From: a virus
Length of the DNA: 42,694 bases
Reading direction: 5' to 3' (one strand)
Virus record (IMG/VR): IMGVR_UViG_3300035698_005380
Location: 1 to 42,694 of that record
The notes beneath the pieces are model-generated. The model had not been told where the DNA came from. It saw nothing but the letters and a program-made list of their open reading frames with translations, and did no database searches. Positions 14,244 through 23,200 of this stretch are shown here, in pieces. Within the stretch, counting starts at the first letter, position 1, and every line of letters starts with the position of its first letter. Made by a program: the position numbers and the translations under genes.

Positions 14244-14770
14244 GTGAATTTCAACTAGATCAGCTAGACCTATCGAACGTAGAAGCAGACTCAGGTGAGT
14301 CACGACTAAGAGCAGGGCGATACGTTTGCCGCGTGGATGATGCGTCTCTTGAGAAAGTAAAGACCGACCCTAACGGTCGTCGTATCCAAGTAAAGTTTAT
14401 CGATAATAGTGGCCTCGGTTTTATCAGTGAATCTATCAATATCCATTTGCCTAAGTCAGACAAAGGCACTGAGATTGGCAAGAAGCAGTTACTAACCCTA
14501 CTAACGCATGGTGGTGACAGCGTACCGACAAAACCATCTATTGAGAAAGTACGTGGTATCAAGGCAGTCGGTGTCAACGTGATCGATGAAGTCTATTACA
14601 AAGACGGTGTGCAGAAGATGGGCAGCAAGGTCGATAGCTGGCATCCATATTTTGCGCCGGACTCGGCGGTGAATTTAGGGGCGGCTCCTATGTCTCCACC
14701 ACCAACGCAAGGTACTAATGGTGCTGCCGCACCAGTTTCAGCCAGTACGTTTGACGACATACCTTTTTAA
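14240..14770 (+). CDS. SSB-like single-strand DNA-binding protein (DUF669-type, 176 aa)
   Basis: The true start is the ATG at 14240, which overlaps the TGA of the Sak4-like gene; an upstream in-frame TTG has no support. The central 110 residues are beta-rich and resemble the OB-type phage proteins that follow Sak4 genes. Then comes a Pro/Ala/Thr/Gly linker and a last segment FDDIPF, the acidic-hydrophobic tail by which SSB proteins recruit partners. It would coat single-stranded DNA for the annealing ATPase and nuclease beside it. Confidence 0.65.
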   Translation: MSEFQLDQLDLSNVEADSGESRLRAGRYVCRVDDASLEKVKTDPNGRRIQVKFIDNSGLGFISESINIHLPKSDKGTEIGKKQLLTLLTHGGDSVPTKPSIEKVRGIKAVGVNVIDEVYYKDGVQKMGSKVDSWHPYFAPDSAVNLGAAPMSPPPTQGTNGAAAPVSASTFDDIPF

Positions 14771-14823
14771 GGAGCTCCTGCAAGGCAATTGTAGTTAGGG
14801 TAATCCTTCCCTGTTGAGCCGAC

Positions 14824-14847
14824 GGTCGGCGGTGCTACGCACCGACC
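14824..14847 (+). other. Hairpin in the leader of the DUF3310 gene
   Basis: CGGTGC (14830-14835) pairs with GCACCG (14839-14844) across a three-base loop, and GGT (14824-14826) with ACC (14845-14847) extends the stem after a three-base bulge. No U-tract follows, so it is not an intrinsic terminator. It lies 27 bases before the ATG at 14875 and could affect mRNA processing or stability. Confidence 0.4.
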
Positions 14848-14874
14848 ATCTAACAACACACATGAGAAATTAAA

Positions 14875-15153
14875 ATGAAAGAAATTAGAAAGAAAAGAAA
14901 GTACACAAAGAGAGCCGATAAACCATCCGCATTGACCGTACAAGTTGATGGTTCGCATTACAAAAATATGCCGATCCAGCCCGTAGAATTCAGTATGAAG
15001 AATGGTTTGAGTTTTCTTGCTGGCTGCGTAGTCAAAAGAGTATGTCGCTGTGATAAGAAGAACGGTGGTAATGACTGGCTTATTGACCTAGAGAAGGCCA
15101 AGCATGAGATTGATTTAATAATCGAATTCAAGTTGGCTAGGCTAGCTAAGTAA
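14875..15153 (+). CDS. DUF3310 protein, T7 gp1.7-like nucleotide-kinase family (92 aa)
   Basis: After a very basic start the sequence holds the DUF3310 signature: GSHYKNMPIQPVEF at residues 26-39, then FLAGCVVKRVCRCDKKNG and a helix DLEKAKHEIDLIIEF. In T7 a related protein (gp1.7) acts as a nucleotide kinase; whether this short one is active cannot be told. It sits in the replication and recombination cassette, and its TAA overlaps the next ATG (TAATG). Confidence 0.75.
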   Translation: MKEIRKKRKYTKRADKPSALTVQVDGSHYKNMPIQPVEFSMKNGLSFLAGCVVKRVCRCDKKNGGNDWLIDLEKAKHEIDLIIEFKLARLAK

Positions 15154-16025
15154 TGAAAACGCTACGCGAGTTTGTTGATTATTTGCAGGAAGACTTACCG
15201 CCCAAAGGCATTGAGTTCACTAAAGATACAGATGAGCGCATGTATATTGGCGCATCCAGCATAGGCTCAGATTGTGAGCGACAGGTTGCGCTAAGGCTTC
15301 GTGGATATCCGCAGGATGTACTAACTAAAAAGCTACGGCGCATCTTTTCAGTCGGTCACAAGGTTGAGGATGTTGTTGTCGAGAATATTTTAGCAGCTAT
15401 CAAGGTCAACCCTGAGATTGCGCTAGAGGACACTGGCCCAGTACAGCACGAGTACACGTACTTCGGGAAAGTTTGTCGGGCGCACTCAGATGGCATCCTT
15501 TATTTCGTTTCAGACCCATCAAGAAAAATACTACTGGAGATTAAGACGGCTAACGATGCGTCATTCTCTGCCACTGTACGCCAAGGCATTCATGTTGCTC
15601 ACAGCGAGTATTACGATCAGATGCAATTGATGATGGGGCTAGGTGGTATGAAGGAAGGCTTGATGTACATGATCAATAAAAACGACTCTCGCTTGTATAC
15701 GGAGATCATTAACTTTGACCACGCCACGTACTACTACCTGCTTCAACGCATTGAGTACATTGCAGCGGGTAGCGACGAGAAGATAGCGAAAGGCCCGAAC
15801 GATTGGCGGTGCAGTATGTGTAGCTACAACGTGATGTGCTGGACAGATGAGCCTGTGCCTGTTGATCGACGCCACTGCCGTCATTGCAAGAACGCAATTA
15901 TGACAAGTGACGAAACCCTTTTCGCTACCTGTTGTAGCCCACTAATTGCGGTTAATGGTATGACTCAAACTGAGGCCAGTAGAGCGAAAACCTGTAACTA
16001 CTTTGAAGACCACAGAGGAATTTAA
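15153..16025 (+). CDS. Cas4/RecB-like PD-(D/E)XK exonuclease with a probable iron-sulfur site (290 aa)
   Basis: The nuclease core is clear: a conserved GASSIGSDCERQ start, AHSDG with D113, and LLEIKTA with E129 and K131, preceded by H69 in VGHKVED. C41 together with C220, C223 and C229 (RCSMCSYNVMCW) matches the four-cysteine Fe-S pattern of Cas4 and AddB-type nucleases. The last 60 residues add C242-x-x-C245 and C260-C261, perhaps a second zinc site. It would resect DNA ends to give single strands for the Sak4-like and SSB-like proteins upstream. Coupled to the DUF3310 gene by a TAATG overlap. Confidence 0.8.
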   Translation: MKTLREFVDYLQEDLPPKGIEFTKDTDERMYIGASSIGSDCERQVALRLRGYPQDVLTKKLRRIFSVGHKVEDVVVENILAAIKVNPEIALEDTGPVQHEYTYFGKVCRAHSDGILYFVSDPSRKILLEIKTANDASFSATVRQGIHVAHSEYYDQMQLMMGLGGMKEGLMYMINKNDSRLYTEIINFDHATYYYLLQRIEYIAAGSDEKIAKGPNDWRCSMCSYNVMCWTDEPVPVDRRHCRHCKNAIMTSDETLFATCCSPLIAVNGMTQTEASRAKTCNYFEDHRGI

Positions 16026-16026
16026 A

Positions 16027-16317
16027 ATGAATGGTAAGTGGACGAAAGAAAATTTTGAAATACATGACAAAGCTCATCCTGAGATTTACATAAAGTTTTG
16101 CAAGTACGCAATGCAAGCTGCATTAGTGAAAGGCCGCTACTCGGCTAAGTGCATCTTCCACCGCGTACGATGGGACTCAATGATCATTGATCAGATGTCA
16201 GATTTTAAGGTAGATGATGGATGGATATCTCACTACGCAAGAAAGTTTATGAGCGAAAACCCTAGCTTAAAGAATTTCTTTGGGCTTAGAAATCGAAGAA
16301 GTACCTACCACTCTTGA
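16027..16317 (+). CDS. Conserved-type phage hypothetical protein (96 aa)
   Basis: The ATG at 16027 has GAGGAA about seven bases upstream and follows the nuclease stop at once, so it is preferred to an in-frame TTG at 16003. The sequence is basic and aromatic, with the pattern AHPEIYIKFCKYA, a Lys-Gly-Arg-Tyr-Ser turn and a later VRWDSMI. This pattern recalls a small uncharacterised protein often found in phage replication regions. No catalytic motif is visible. Confidence 0.65.
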   Translation: MNGKWTKENFEIHDKAHPEIYIKFCKYAMQAALVKGRYSAKCIFHRVRWDSMIIDQMSDFKVDDGWISHYARKFMSENPSLKNFFGLRNRRSTYHS

Positions 16318-16327
16318 GGATTAAATT

Positions 16328-16579
16328 ATGAATAACATGAAAATAACAATGCTGGTTTTACCTGTAATACTTTATTTCGGATTCGCATTTACTGCCAACG
16401 CAGGAGTTCGCTGTTCGACCGATTACTTTGGTAATCAAACATGCTACGGAACAGGTAACGATAGTGGTTATCGGAGCCAAGGCAGTACGGATTACTTCGG
16501 TAATCAAACATGGACTGACAATAAAGGTAATCGTACTAGATGCACCACGGATTATTTTGGTAACACTAACTGTAATTAA
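16328..16579 (+). CDS. Secreted protein with three TDYFGN repeats (83 aa)
   Basis: Residues 1-25 are a signal peptide: a short basic start, a hydrophobic core, and a cleavage site after Ala-Asn-Ala. The mature part holds TDYFGN at 31-36, 54-59 and 74-79, with cysteines at 29, 39, 72 and 82 that could form two disulfides in the periplasm. The repeats are also visible in the DNA. GAGGA lies about eight bases before the ATG. The protein is not needed for replication; as an exported protein it could alter the cell surface or block superinfection. That is inference; similar repeat proteins exist in bacterial genomes, so acquisition from a host is possible. Confidence 0.65.
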   Translation: MNNMKITMLVLPVILYFGFAFTANAGVRCSTDYFGNQTCYGTGNDSGYRSQGSTDYFGNQTWTDNKGNRTRCTTDYFGNTNCN

Positions 16580-16754
16580 TTTTATGGGCTTATCGCCCAC
16601 AAAAACTGGAGCTGGCCCAGATGCCGATCTGATATTGGATCGTAATAAGCGAAGACCTGTGTTGGAAAGCGATTCATGCCGTAATTTTCAGAAATAACAC
16701 AGGCACTAATTTAACAAGCGATTAAGTAGCGGCGTTAGTTTGAGAGATAGTGAT

Positions 16755-16931
16755 ATGAGTAGTGTATACATAGTAGTTAAGCATGACAGTCTATGCGATA
16801 AAATAATAAAAGTTTTTGAAGATAAAGCATCGGCAGTAAATTACTCTGCGCTGTGCAACAACACATCAAGTAGCATTGATAATGAGTTCTTCATTGTTGA
16901 AAAGCATTTGCTGATGAAGATCAAGTCGTGA
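16755..16931 (+). CDS. Small hypothetical protein (58 aa), possibly DUF7336-like
   Basis: The ATG at 16755 is preferred to an in-frame TTG at 16740 because a GAGAGA sequence lies before it. The start SSVYIVVKHDS followed by VFEDKASAVNYS recalls small phage proteins that begin VYIV-H and continue with a helix beginning at S/D-x-x-A. The resemblance is weak. The stop overlaps the next start (GTGA). The 175 bases before it hold a 37-codon ORF without a ribosome binding site and a short TGGGC/GCCCA hairpin (16585-16599), nothing firmer. Confidence 0.5.
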   Translation: MSSVYIVVKHDSLCDKIIKVFEDKASAVNYSALCNNTSSSIDNEFFIVEKHLLMKIKS

Positions 16932-17215
16932 GGGGGGTTAAGTGGCAGGACATACCTGCTGATTTTAAGTACCCATTATGCAAGGTTTGTGGGAAGCCAA
17001 CCCCTGTGTTTTCAAAAGAAGGTAAGCGGATACCGCACTGCAAACGGCTCACTGCAAAGACCTGCGGCGACCCGTATTGTCGTGGCGTGATGATCGGTAG
17101 GCCAAAGATCAGGGGGAAGTACAAGCCTAAGACTGTTGCACCAGTTGTTATTACTGATTTAGATATTGCTTTTCAATCATTTAACTTTAAAGGCTCTAGC
17201 ATTAAGATAAATTAA
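16928..17215 (+). CDS. Small cysteine-rich, probably zinc-binding protein (95 aa)
   Basis: The start is GTG at 16928, overlapping the previous stop (GTGA); no in-frame ATG fits better. C18-x-x-C21 (LCKVCGKPT) and a second group of cysteines (CKRLTAKTCGDPYCRG) would hold one zinc ion, like the zinc knuckles of small phage DNA-binding or HNH-associated proteins. The last 40 residues are basic and then hydrophobic. It is the last gene of the rightward cassette. Function unknown. Confidence 0.6.
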   Translation: MRGVKWQDIPADFKYPLCKVCGKPTPVFSKEGKRIPHCKRLTAKTCGDPYCRGVMIGRPKIRGKYKPKTVAPVVITDLDIAFQSFNFKGSSIKIN

Positions 17216-17229
17216 TAGATCGGGTTAGC

Positions 17230-17264
17230 ACCCTAGCTAGGGTACAAGTCACCTTAGCTAGGGT
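17230..17264. repeat. Two tandem copies of a 14-bp palindrome between convergent genes
   Basis: ACCCTAGCTAGGGT (17230-17243) is a perfect palindrome, and ACCTTAGCTAGGGT (17251-17264) is a one-mismatch copy 21 bases on. They fill the gap between the last rightward gene and the end of the leftward late operon. Neither is followed by a U-tract, so they are not standard terminators. A protein-binding site or a processing signal is possible. Confidence 0.6.
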
Positions 17265-17274
17265 ATACATTAAT

Positions 17275-20200
17275 CTACCAAGAACTACCCCAGCCACTAG
17301 ACCTTCGCTCAGTTTTCTCACCCGCAAAAAAATTCACACTCGCTTCTTTCACTGATTTTATACCGCCGAGTACAGGCAACCTACCAATTATTTCTCTGGT
17401 TGCTAGCCTCTCTTTAGAGTTTGTACCAGTAGTACCTTTGTCCCAGACATCCAGTGCAGCTTCTTTCGCACCGCCCATAACATTTACAACACTTGCACCA
17501 AGCCCGAAGGTTGGGCCAAGGATTGTTCCTGCGGCACGTTGTACGCCGTACGCTCCATTGTCTGCTTGAGAAGCTACGTCATGCATCATATCCCCGATTA
17601 AACCGAACCCACCAGCAGCGGTAAGACCCTCAAAGTACCAACCAAGGAAGGTATCTAAATCGCCATGTACGTCTGCGTTGTAACCAAGAAGCTCTCCATA
17701 CTTACCAGCGCTGCGCTCTCGGAACTCTGCGCTCTCACCATCTTCGCCACCACGCTGTTGCACCAAGTCTTTCGTGCCTATTGCTGCCATACCTAATGCA
17801 GGAGCAAAGGTTGCGAAATAAAGAGGCCGCTTAAAGTTGCCTGATTTGACATCATCAAGCAGTACATCCTTTGCCATACGACCCATGAGTAATGGAAAAG
17901 ACTTGAGCTGGAAAAGTATCGATCCGGCTGGTGTCTGGTACGCAAGGGGTATATCGTCAGGGTTAGGAGAAAAAATAGTGTCGTTCGCAAACTTAATCAT
18001 ACCTAACGCAACCACATCGTCAGCAGGGTCTAGCTTTTTAGTGGGGTCTTTTAGCCACTCTGACATGCCATATCGATTCAAGTATCTGTATGCAAACTTG
18101 TACTCGCGACTCTGATCTTTTTCAGTTAATGATGGATCGTAACTCTTAGCTGCCTTAGTGACCTGCGTATTAAAGGACTCAAGTGCTACTGCACCAGCCA
18201 AGCCTCTCCACATATCAGTCCAAGGTGTCAGCATCGTCGCGTTAAAGAATGCGTTCTGTGCAACACCAACTCCACCAGTTGCGTCGGCTCCATACATACC
18301 TACCATTCTTGAATGCAGCGCATTCTCTATAGCTACGCCCGTGTTCTTAATCTCTGATCGGTAGTCAGGGTCAGCCGCGTACTTACTAATACCTTTCATC
18401 CATGACCGGAATGATCCAGACCGGATCAACGGTAATACAGCGTCGGGTATAGAGGTTAGAACGGTAAAGGATAGCAGTGATATATTATTAATCGCACGTA
18501 CATTACGAGAAGCATTTATAAACTTCTGGCTCTCACGAGGATTAACTTGTTTACCTTGTAGTGTACGTATCGTTCCTTCTGCGTGATCAAATTCACTACG
18601 GTTAATCGCTGTTGGCCTACCATCTTCGGCTAGCTTGAAGTCGCTCATCGCATTGGCGATCGCATCCACTCGGCGGTCGTACGTCTTAGTACGTTTGTCT
18701 TCTGGTAACAGGTTGAGCATGAAGTCTTTCGCGGCAATCTTGCCGTGTTTTAGGTACTGGTCAAGGGCTTCCATCGCAAAAGGTCTAGCCTGTTCTTCGG
18801 ATTGAAACGGCATCTCCATTACTTTTTCCATTGAGGCGGAACTTGTGACACCAGTAATAGGGTCTTGTCCCTTAATTTCCTTAGTGAATATGCGAGGCGT
18901 TGATAGCTGCCGGACAACTGCATCGATACCTGACTCACCTATATCCATGTAATCTGCGTATGCGTGTACGTTCAAACCAATATTCTTAGTCTGATGTATC
19001 CGTTTTGACGCACCATCCATGTACTTAACCAGAAGACCATCGAGATTATTTTCCATAAATGGCTCAAACAAATCATACAGCTCAGGAGTTTTATCAATAC
19101 GCAACAACCGCTGATAGTCCAGATGCCCTTCAACACCGCCCTTGTTAGATACAGGTGGTGGTATGTAGAGGCCATCGTCATTCAATAGGTTGTTAGTGAT
19201 GCGACCTGCAATCTGACTAGCTTCTTCTGTCGAGCGACTAGAGTTTTCTGTTTTAAGGTACATGGTTAATGCTCGCGTGAAGGCATCCATATCCTTACCG
19301 ATGCTCTCTATATTCCATACTTGCGGCATATAGTTCTCGATATCACCAACCATAACTTCATTATCAATCATCTCAGTGTGCAGACTTTTCATCGTGCCTT
19401 TGATTTTATTAAATAATGTTTTTTCTGGTGCGGTAAGCGCTGAATATGCTCGGCTTGCATTACCTCTACGCAGGGCTTTTAGTACATTTTTATGTGACTC
19501 TGGTTGACCACGACTTGCTTTGTTAAATGGGTTTGATGATTTCACCCATTCTTTCACAACGCCATCACGGTCAGGTAGCTCGTTCATTAGCTGTTTGATA
19601 GGCATGTAGGCGCGAGCAAACTTGTTGTAGACGGATGGGTAATAGTTCTCTACGTAATTTGCAAGCCAGTTCATACCTGTCTTACGCATACGCTGAGAGT
19701 TCTTTGAGAGCAATCTCTCTGCTACTGACGCTTCGCGTATACCTTTAATATCCTCATCGTTTAGTGCGCGACCCTTGGCTATCTTACGTAATCCACTAGT
19801 TACTTCTGGTGCTGTGCCTTTTGTTTCGGCGTTATCAAGCATGGTAGCAATACTCGCACTGTCGCCACCCTCACCCCTTAACGCAGAGAGCGCAGTTGTG
19901 AGTGACGCAGGTTGAGACATACTATCCGAGTAGTACAAGCGAGTATCTTTTTCGTCAAAGTATTGAGCATCTTGTGATTTAATATTGAAAGCTGCGCTGC
20001 GCCAATTATCATTGGCGTCTAGTGTTTCGATTAGTGTGTAAGACTCATGCGGAATCCGATCACCCGTTAGAGTGTTCTGGTGCGTTGAGTGTATGGCGTC
20101 GTAACCTAACTGACCAAAAAACTCCGTGTACCTCTGTTGGGCTGCCTTCTTACTACCAACTACTTTCTGGAGTGCTTTAACAGACATCATGTAAAGCTCG

Positions 20201-23200
20201 TCTCCCGATAGCGACCCTGACTCAGTTAGTTGCTTGTTCATTGGTGCGTACGCCTGTCTAATCTGCTCCATCTCTTTACCTTCAGAGAGCATTTCTAACA
20301 TCCCGAATCTCATCATTGACTGAAGAGTGGTGTCTTCCATTTTGTACATCGAGGTACGTCTTAGGTCGATGGGGTTATTAACCCTCGCATATACTGTCAA
20401 GACACCAGCGTTATAATCTATGTCTAAGTTCTTTAACACGGTATGGAAACTCTGCTCGTTGTACTCTAACAACTCTATTTCAGAATCCAGCCTTTCGAGT
20501 TTTAATTGGTTATCGATACTCGATATATCACCTACGTCAGAGTAATCACCACGCCCATTAATTAAATCTTGTCGATCTACTTTCTTGTTTGATATTTGTG
20601 AACGAAGTGAGCTAGCCCTTTTTGCATTATCCAAAGCCTCGATCTTCTGATCAGCATCGAGATTAGGGCTGCCTTCAATCATTCGCGTCCATGAAGCCAT
20701 CGTTGGTTTCTTCGCGTAGACCTCATCTGCTATGACAGGGTTGGTAGTTATGTAAATTCCAGCGCCAAAGTTACCCGATTGAGATGGCTGGAACACAACC
20801 TCCCTATCTTCCAATGGGTTTAGATTAGGTGTGCCGTGGTACAGTCTAATTGGTGTGCCGTCAGGCCCGATCAACCCGCCATTAATGTAGTCATGGATTC
20901 TCGATTTCTTGTTGTTACTAGATGATGCGTACATATCTTGGAAATGCTGCGCTGCCATGCTTGCTGGCACAGGGCCACGGTTTCGTATGGGCATCTTGGT
21001 AGATTTTCTAGGCTGCACCATGTCGCCGTAAACCGTTAAACGACGGAAGACTTGTTTGATATCTTTGCGTCCAATAACCCCATTAAGTAAGTAAGCCGCA
21101 CCCTCAATAAAGGTATCGAGCTTTGACTCAACCGAGCTTCTTAGATTTAAAGACTCAGGTGTTCCACTATCTCTCGCGGAGAAGACATCTCCTTTTGATG
21201 TGCGTTCAGCTAGGTATTGCGACCAATGCTCAACAAACCATTCTTCTGACTGCCTCTCTAGTCTGTCGTGTACTGGCAGCTCATCATACTTTCTTCGAGA
21301 TACGTTCTTCTTAATGTCATCGTTTGACTCGATAAACGCATTCATTATCTCGCCTCTATCCTTGTCAGTGATCATGTTAGTACGCATGAGAACATGCCCA
21401 ACTTCATGCATCAGGTCGAATGGATCGCTGTTACCCTTGTTAAGCCCAACCGTCATGCGACGAAGATCGTTGCGAAGGTTCTTAAACTCAGGACTAGTGA
21501 AGTCTGCCATTACGCCAGTGATTCCTGCTGACGCACTACCTCGACCACTAAGACGCATTACATCATCCATTGATAATATGTTTGCATCTTCCATTGTTGC
21601 CTTAGCTGATCGACCCATTAGGTTGAACATTCGGTATGCCATTGTGCGTAGGTCATGCTGCACTTCTGGGTTGCGATGAACAAAATACCCCATTGCTTCA
21701 CGTATACCAAACCGCGCATTGGCGGGTATACCGTCAGCCGCGCCACCCTCATAGTCAATCGCTTCTATCTTAGACGCTAATCCTATTGCTTGGGTCTTGA
21801 TAGGCATAATAGCTTGAATCTTAGGCCCGACAACTGCCACTTTATTCAGCTCACCAGCTCTCTTAATAGTTCGGTCTATCGCTTTATTATAAGATCGTCG
21901 CTGAGTTTCCCATATAATGCGTGTCACTTCTTCTGTATTACCCGACTCAAAAGCGTCGGTAAGCATGGTTTCCAACTCATCTATTTTTGCAGCTTGAATT
22001 CGCTTAGAGTGTTCTAACGATGCGGCACGAGGCTTGCCTACTGGCTCAGTCGTTAGCTTCTCTTTACGTAGTAACTCTGTAAGAATCTGCGACCCTTCTT
22101 TCGTTCCCTCGAACCCTTTGTAAACATCCGCGAGTTGTCTGATTGTAAGGCCATTAAGGTCTGGTAAAGGTTTGCCAGAGCGCTCAAGTTTTCCAAGTTT
22201 TCCAGCAGCAAATTGCGCTGCCCTTGCTTTAAGAATGTTTTCAAGTTTGTCAGTACCATCCGCTATCCTTTCTTTTTTGTTACGCTCTCGTGCTTGATTG
22301 TATTTTGCTTTTGGAGGCAAGGGTTCAACTGCATGTACGCCTTTTCGGAATGATTCAGGCATAGACCCTACGTAGTCATCAAGAGCCTCGCTGGTAGGAA
22401 TACCGTACCGCACAAACTCTTCCTCTAGTAATTGTTTGCTACGTTTTAGTATCTGAGAGAGTGATCCGTTGTCAGATTGTGGATCAAATATTTCCACCCT
22501 TAACTCTTGGATTATTTCATCCAGTGATGAATCAGGGTCAGTTAAATTGAAGAATGAGTATCCATTTTCAAAGTCGTTGTAGTCAAAAGCAACACTGTCA
22601 TTACCATCACCACCCTCATAGTCGCTATCCACGTACGAATATTCGTCGTACCCTTCCTCGGCTAAGTCACTATCACGGTGCGGGTTAGCTACAATATTGT
22701 CGTTGAACACTTGGTCGGCATCAGCCACATTACCAAGCATCTTTATACGCAGCTTGTCAGCCTTGCCTCGTATTTGCTTGCGTATCTTTCGAGTGGCCTT
22801 TAGTGCGCCTGTAGATACCCGTCCTTCCTTAGCTGCTCTAAACCTAGATGGAACAAGCTGATACAAATGAACAACCACTTCACCTACCGCGTTAATAATT
22901 CTGGTTGGGTCTTCTGTTAGTAGAGCATCGTGTAGGTTCTTATCAACTTCATCCGTCATCTGCCAACGGAACTTCATCATCTCGCCGTATGGTAGTAATG
23001 GCGCTGGGTTGCGTACCTTTGGGTTCTTGGCAGAGAACTTAATCTTCTCGTCGCCTAGCAATATCTTTGCAAACAAAGGCTCAAGGTCTTTATCAAGCAG
23101 CTTCTTGTTAGTAGCTCGATTAAAAAATTCCTCAACGTACTTTACTAGTCTTTTATACAAGGCTTCATTGCCCATGTTGTACTTGCCATTGCTAGCAAGG

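Noticed and set aside
16584-16697. 37-codon rightward ORF after the secreted repeat protein
   Set aside because: No ribosome binding site upstream and no recognisable sequence; the frame is also open through the repeat gene, which explains its length.
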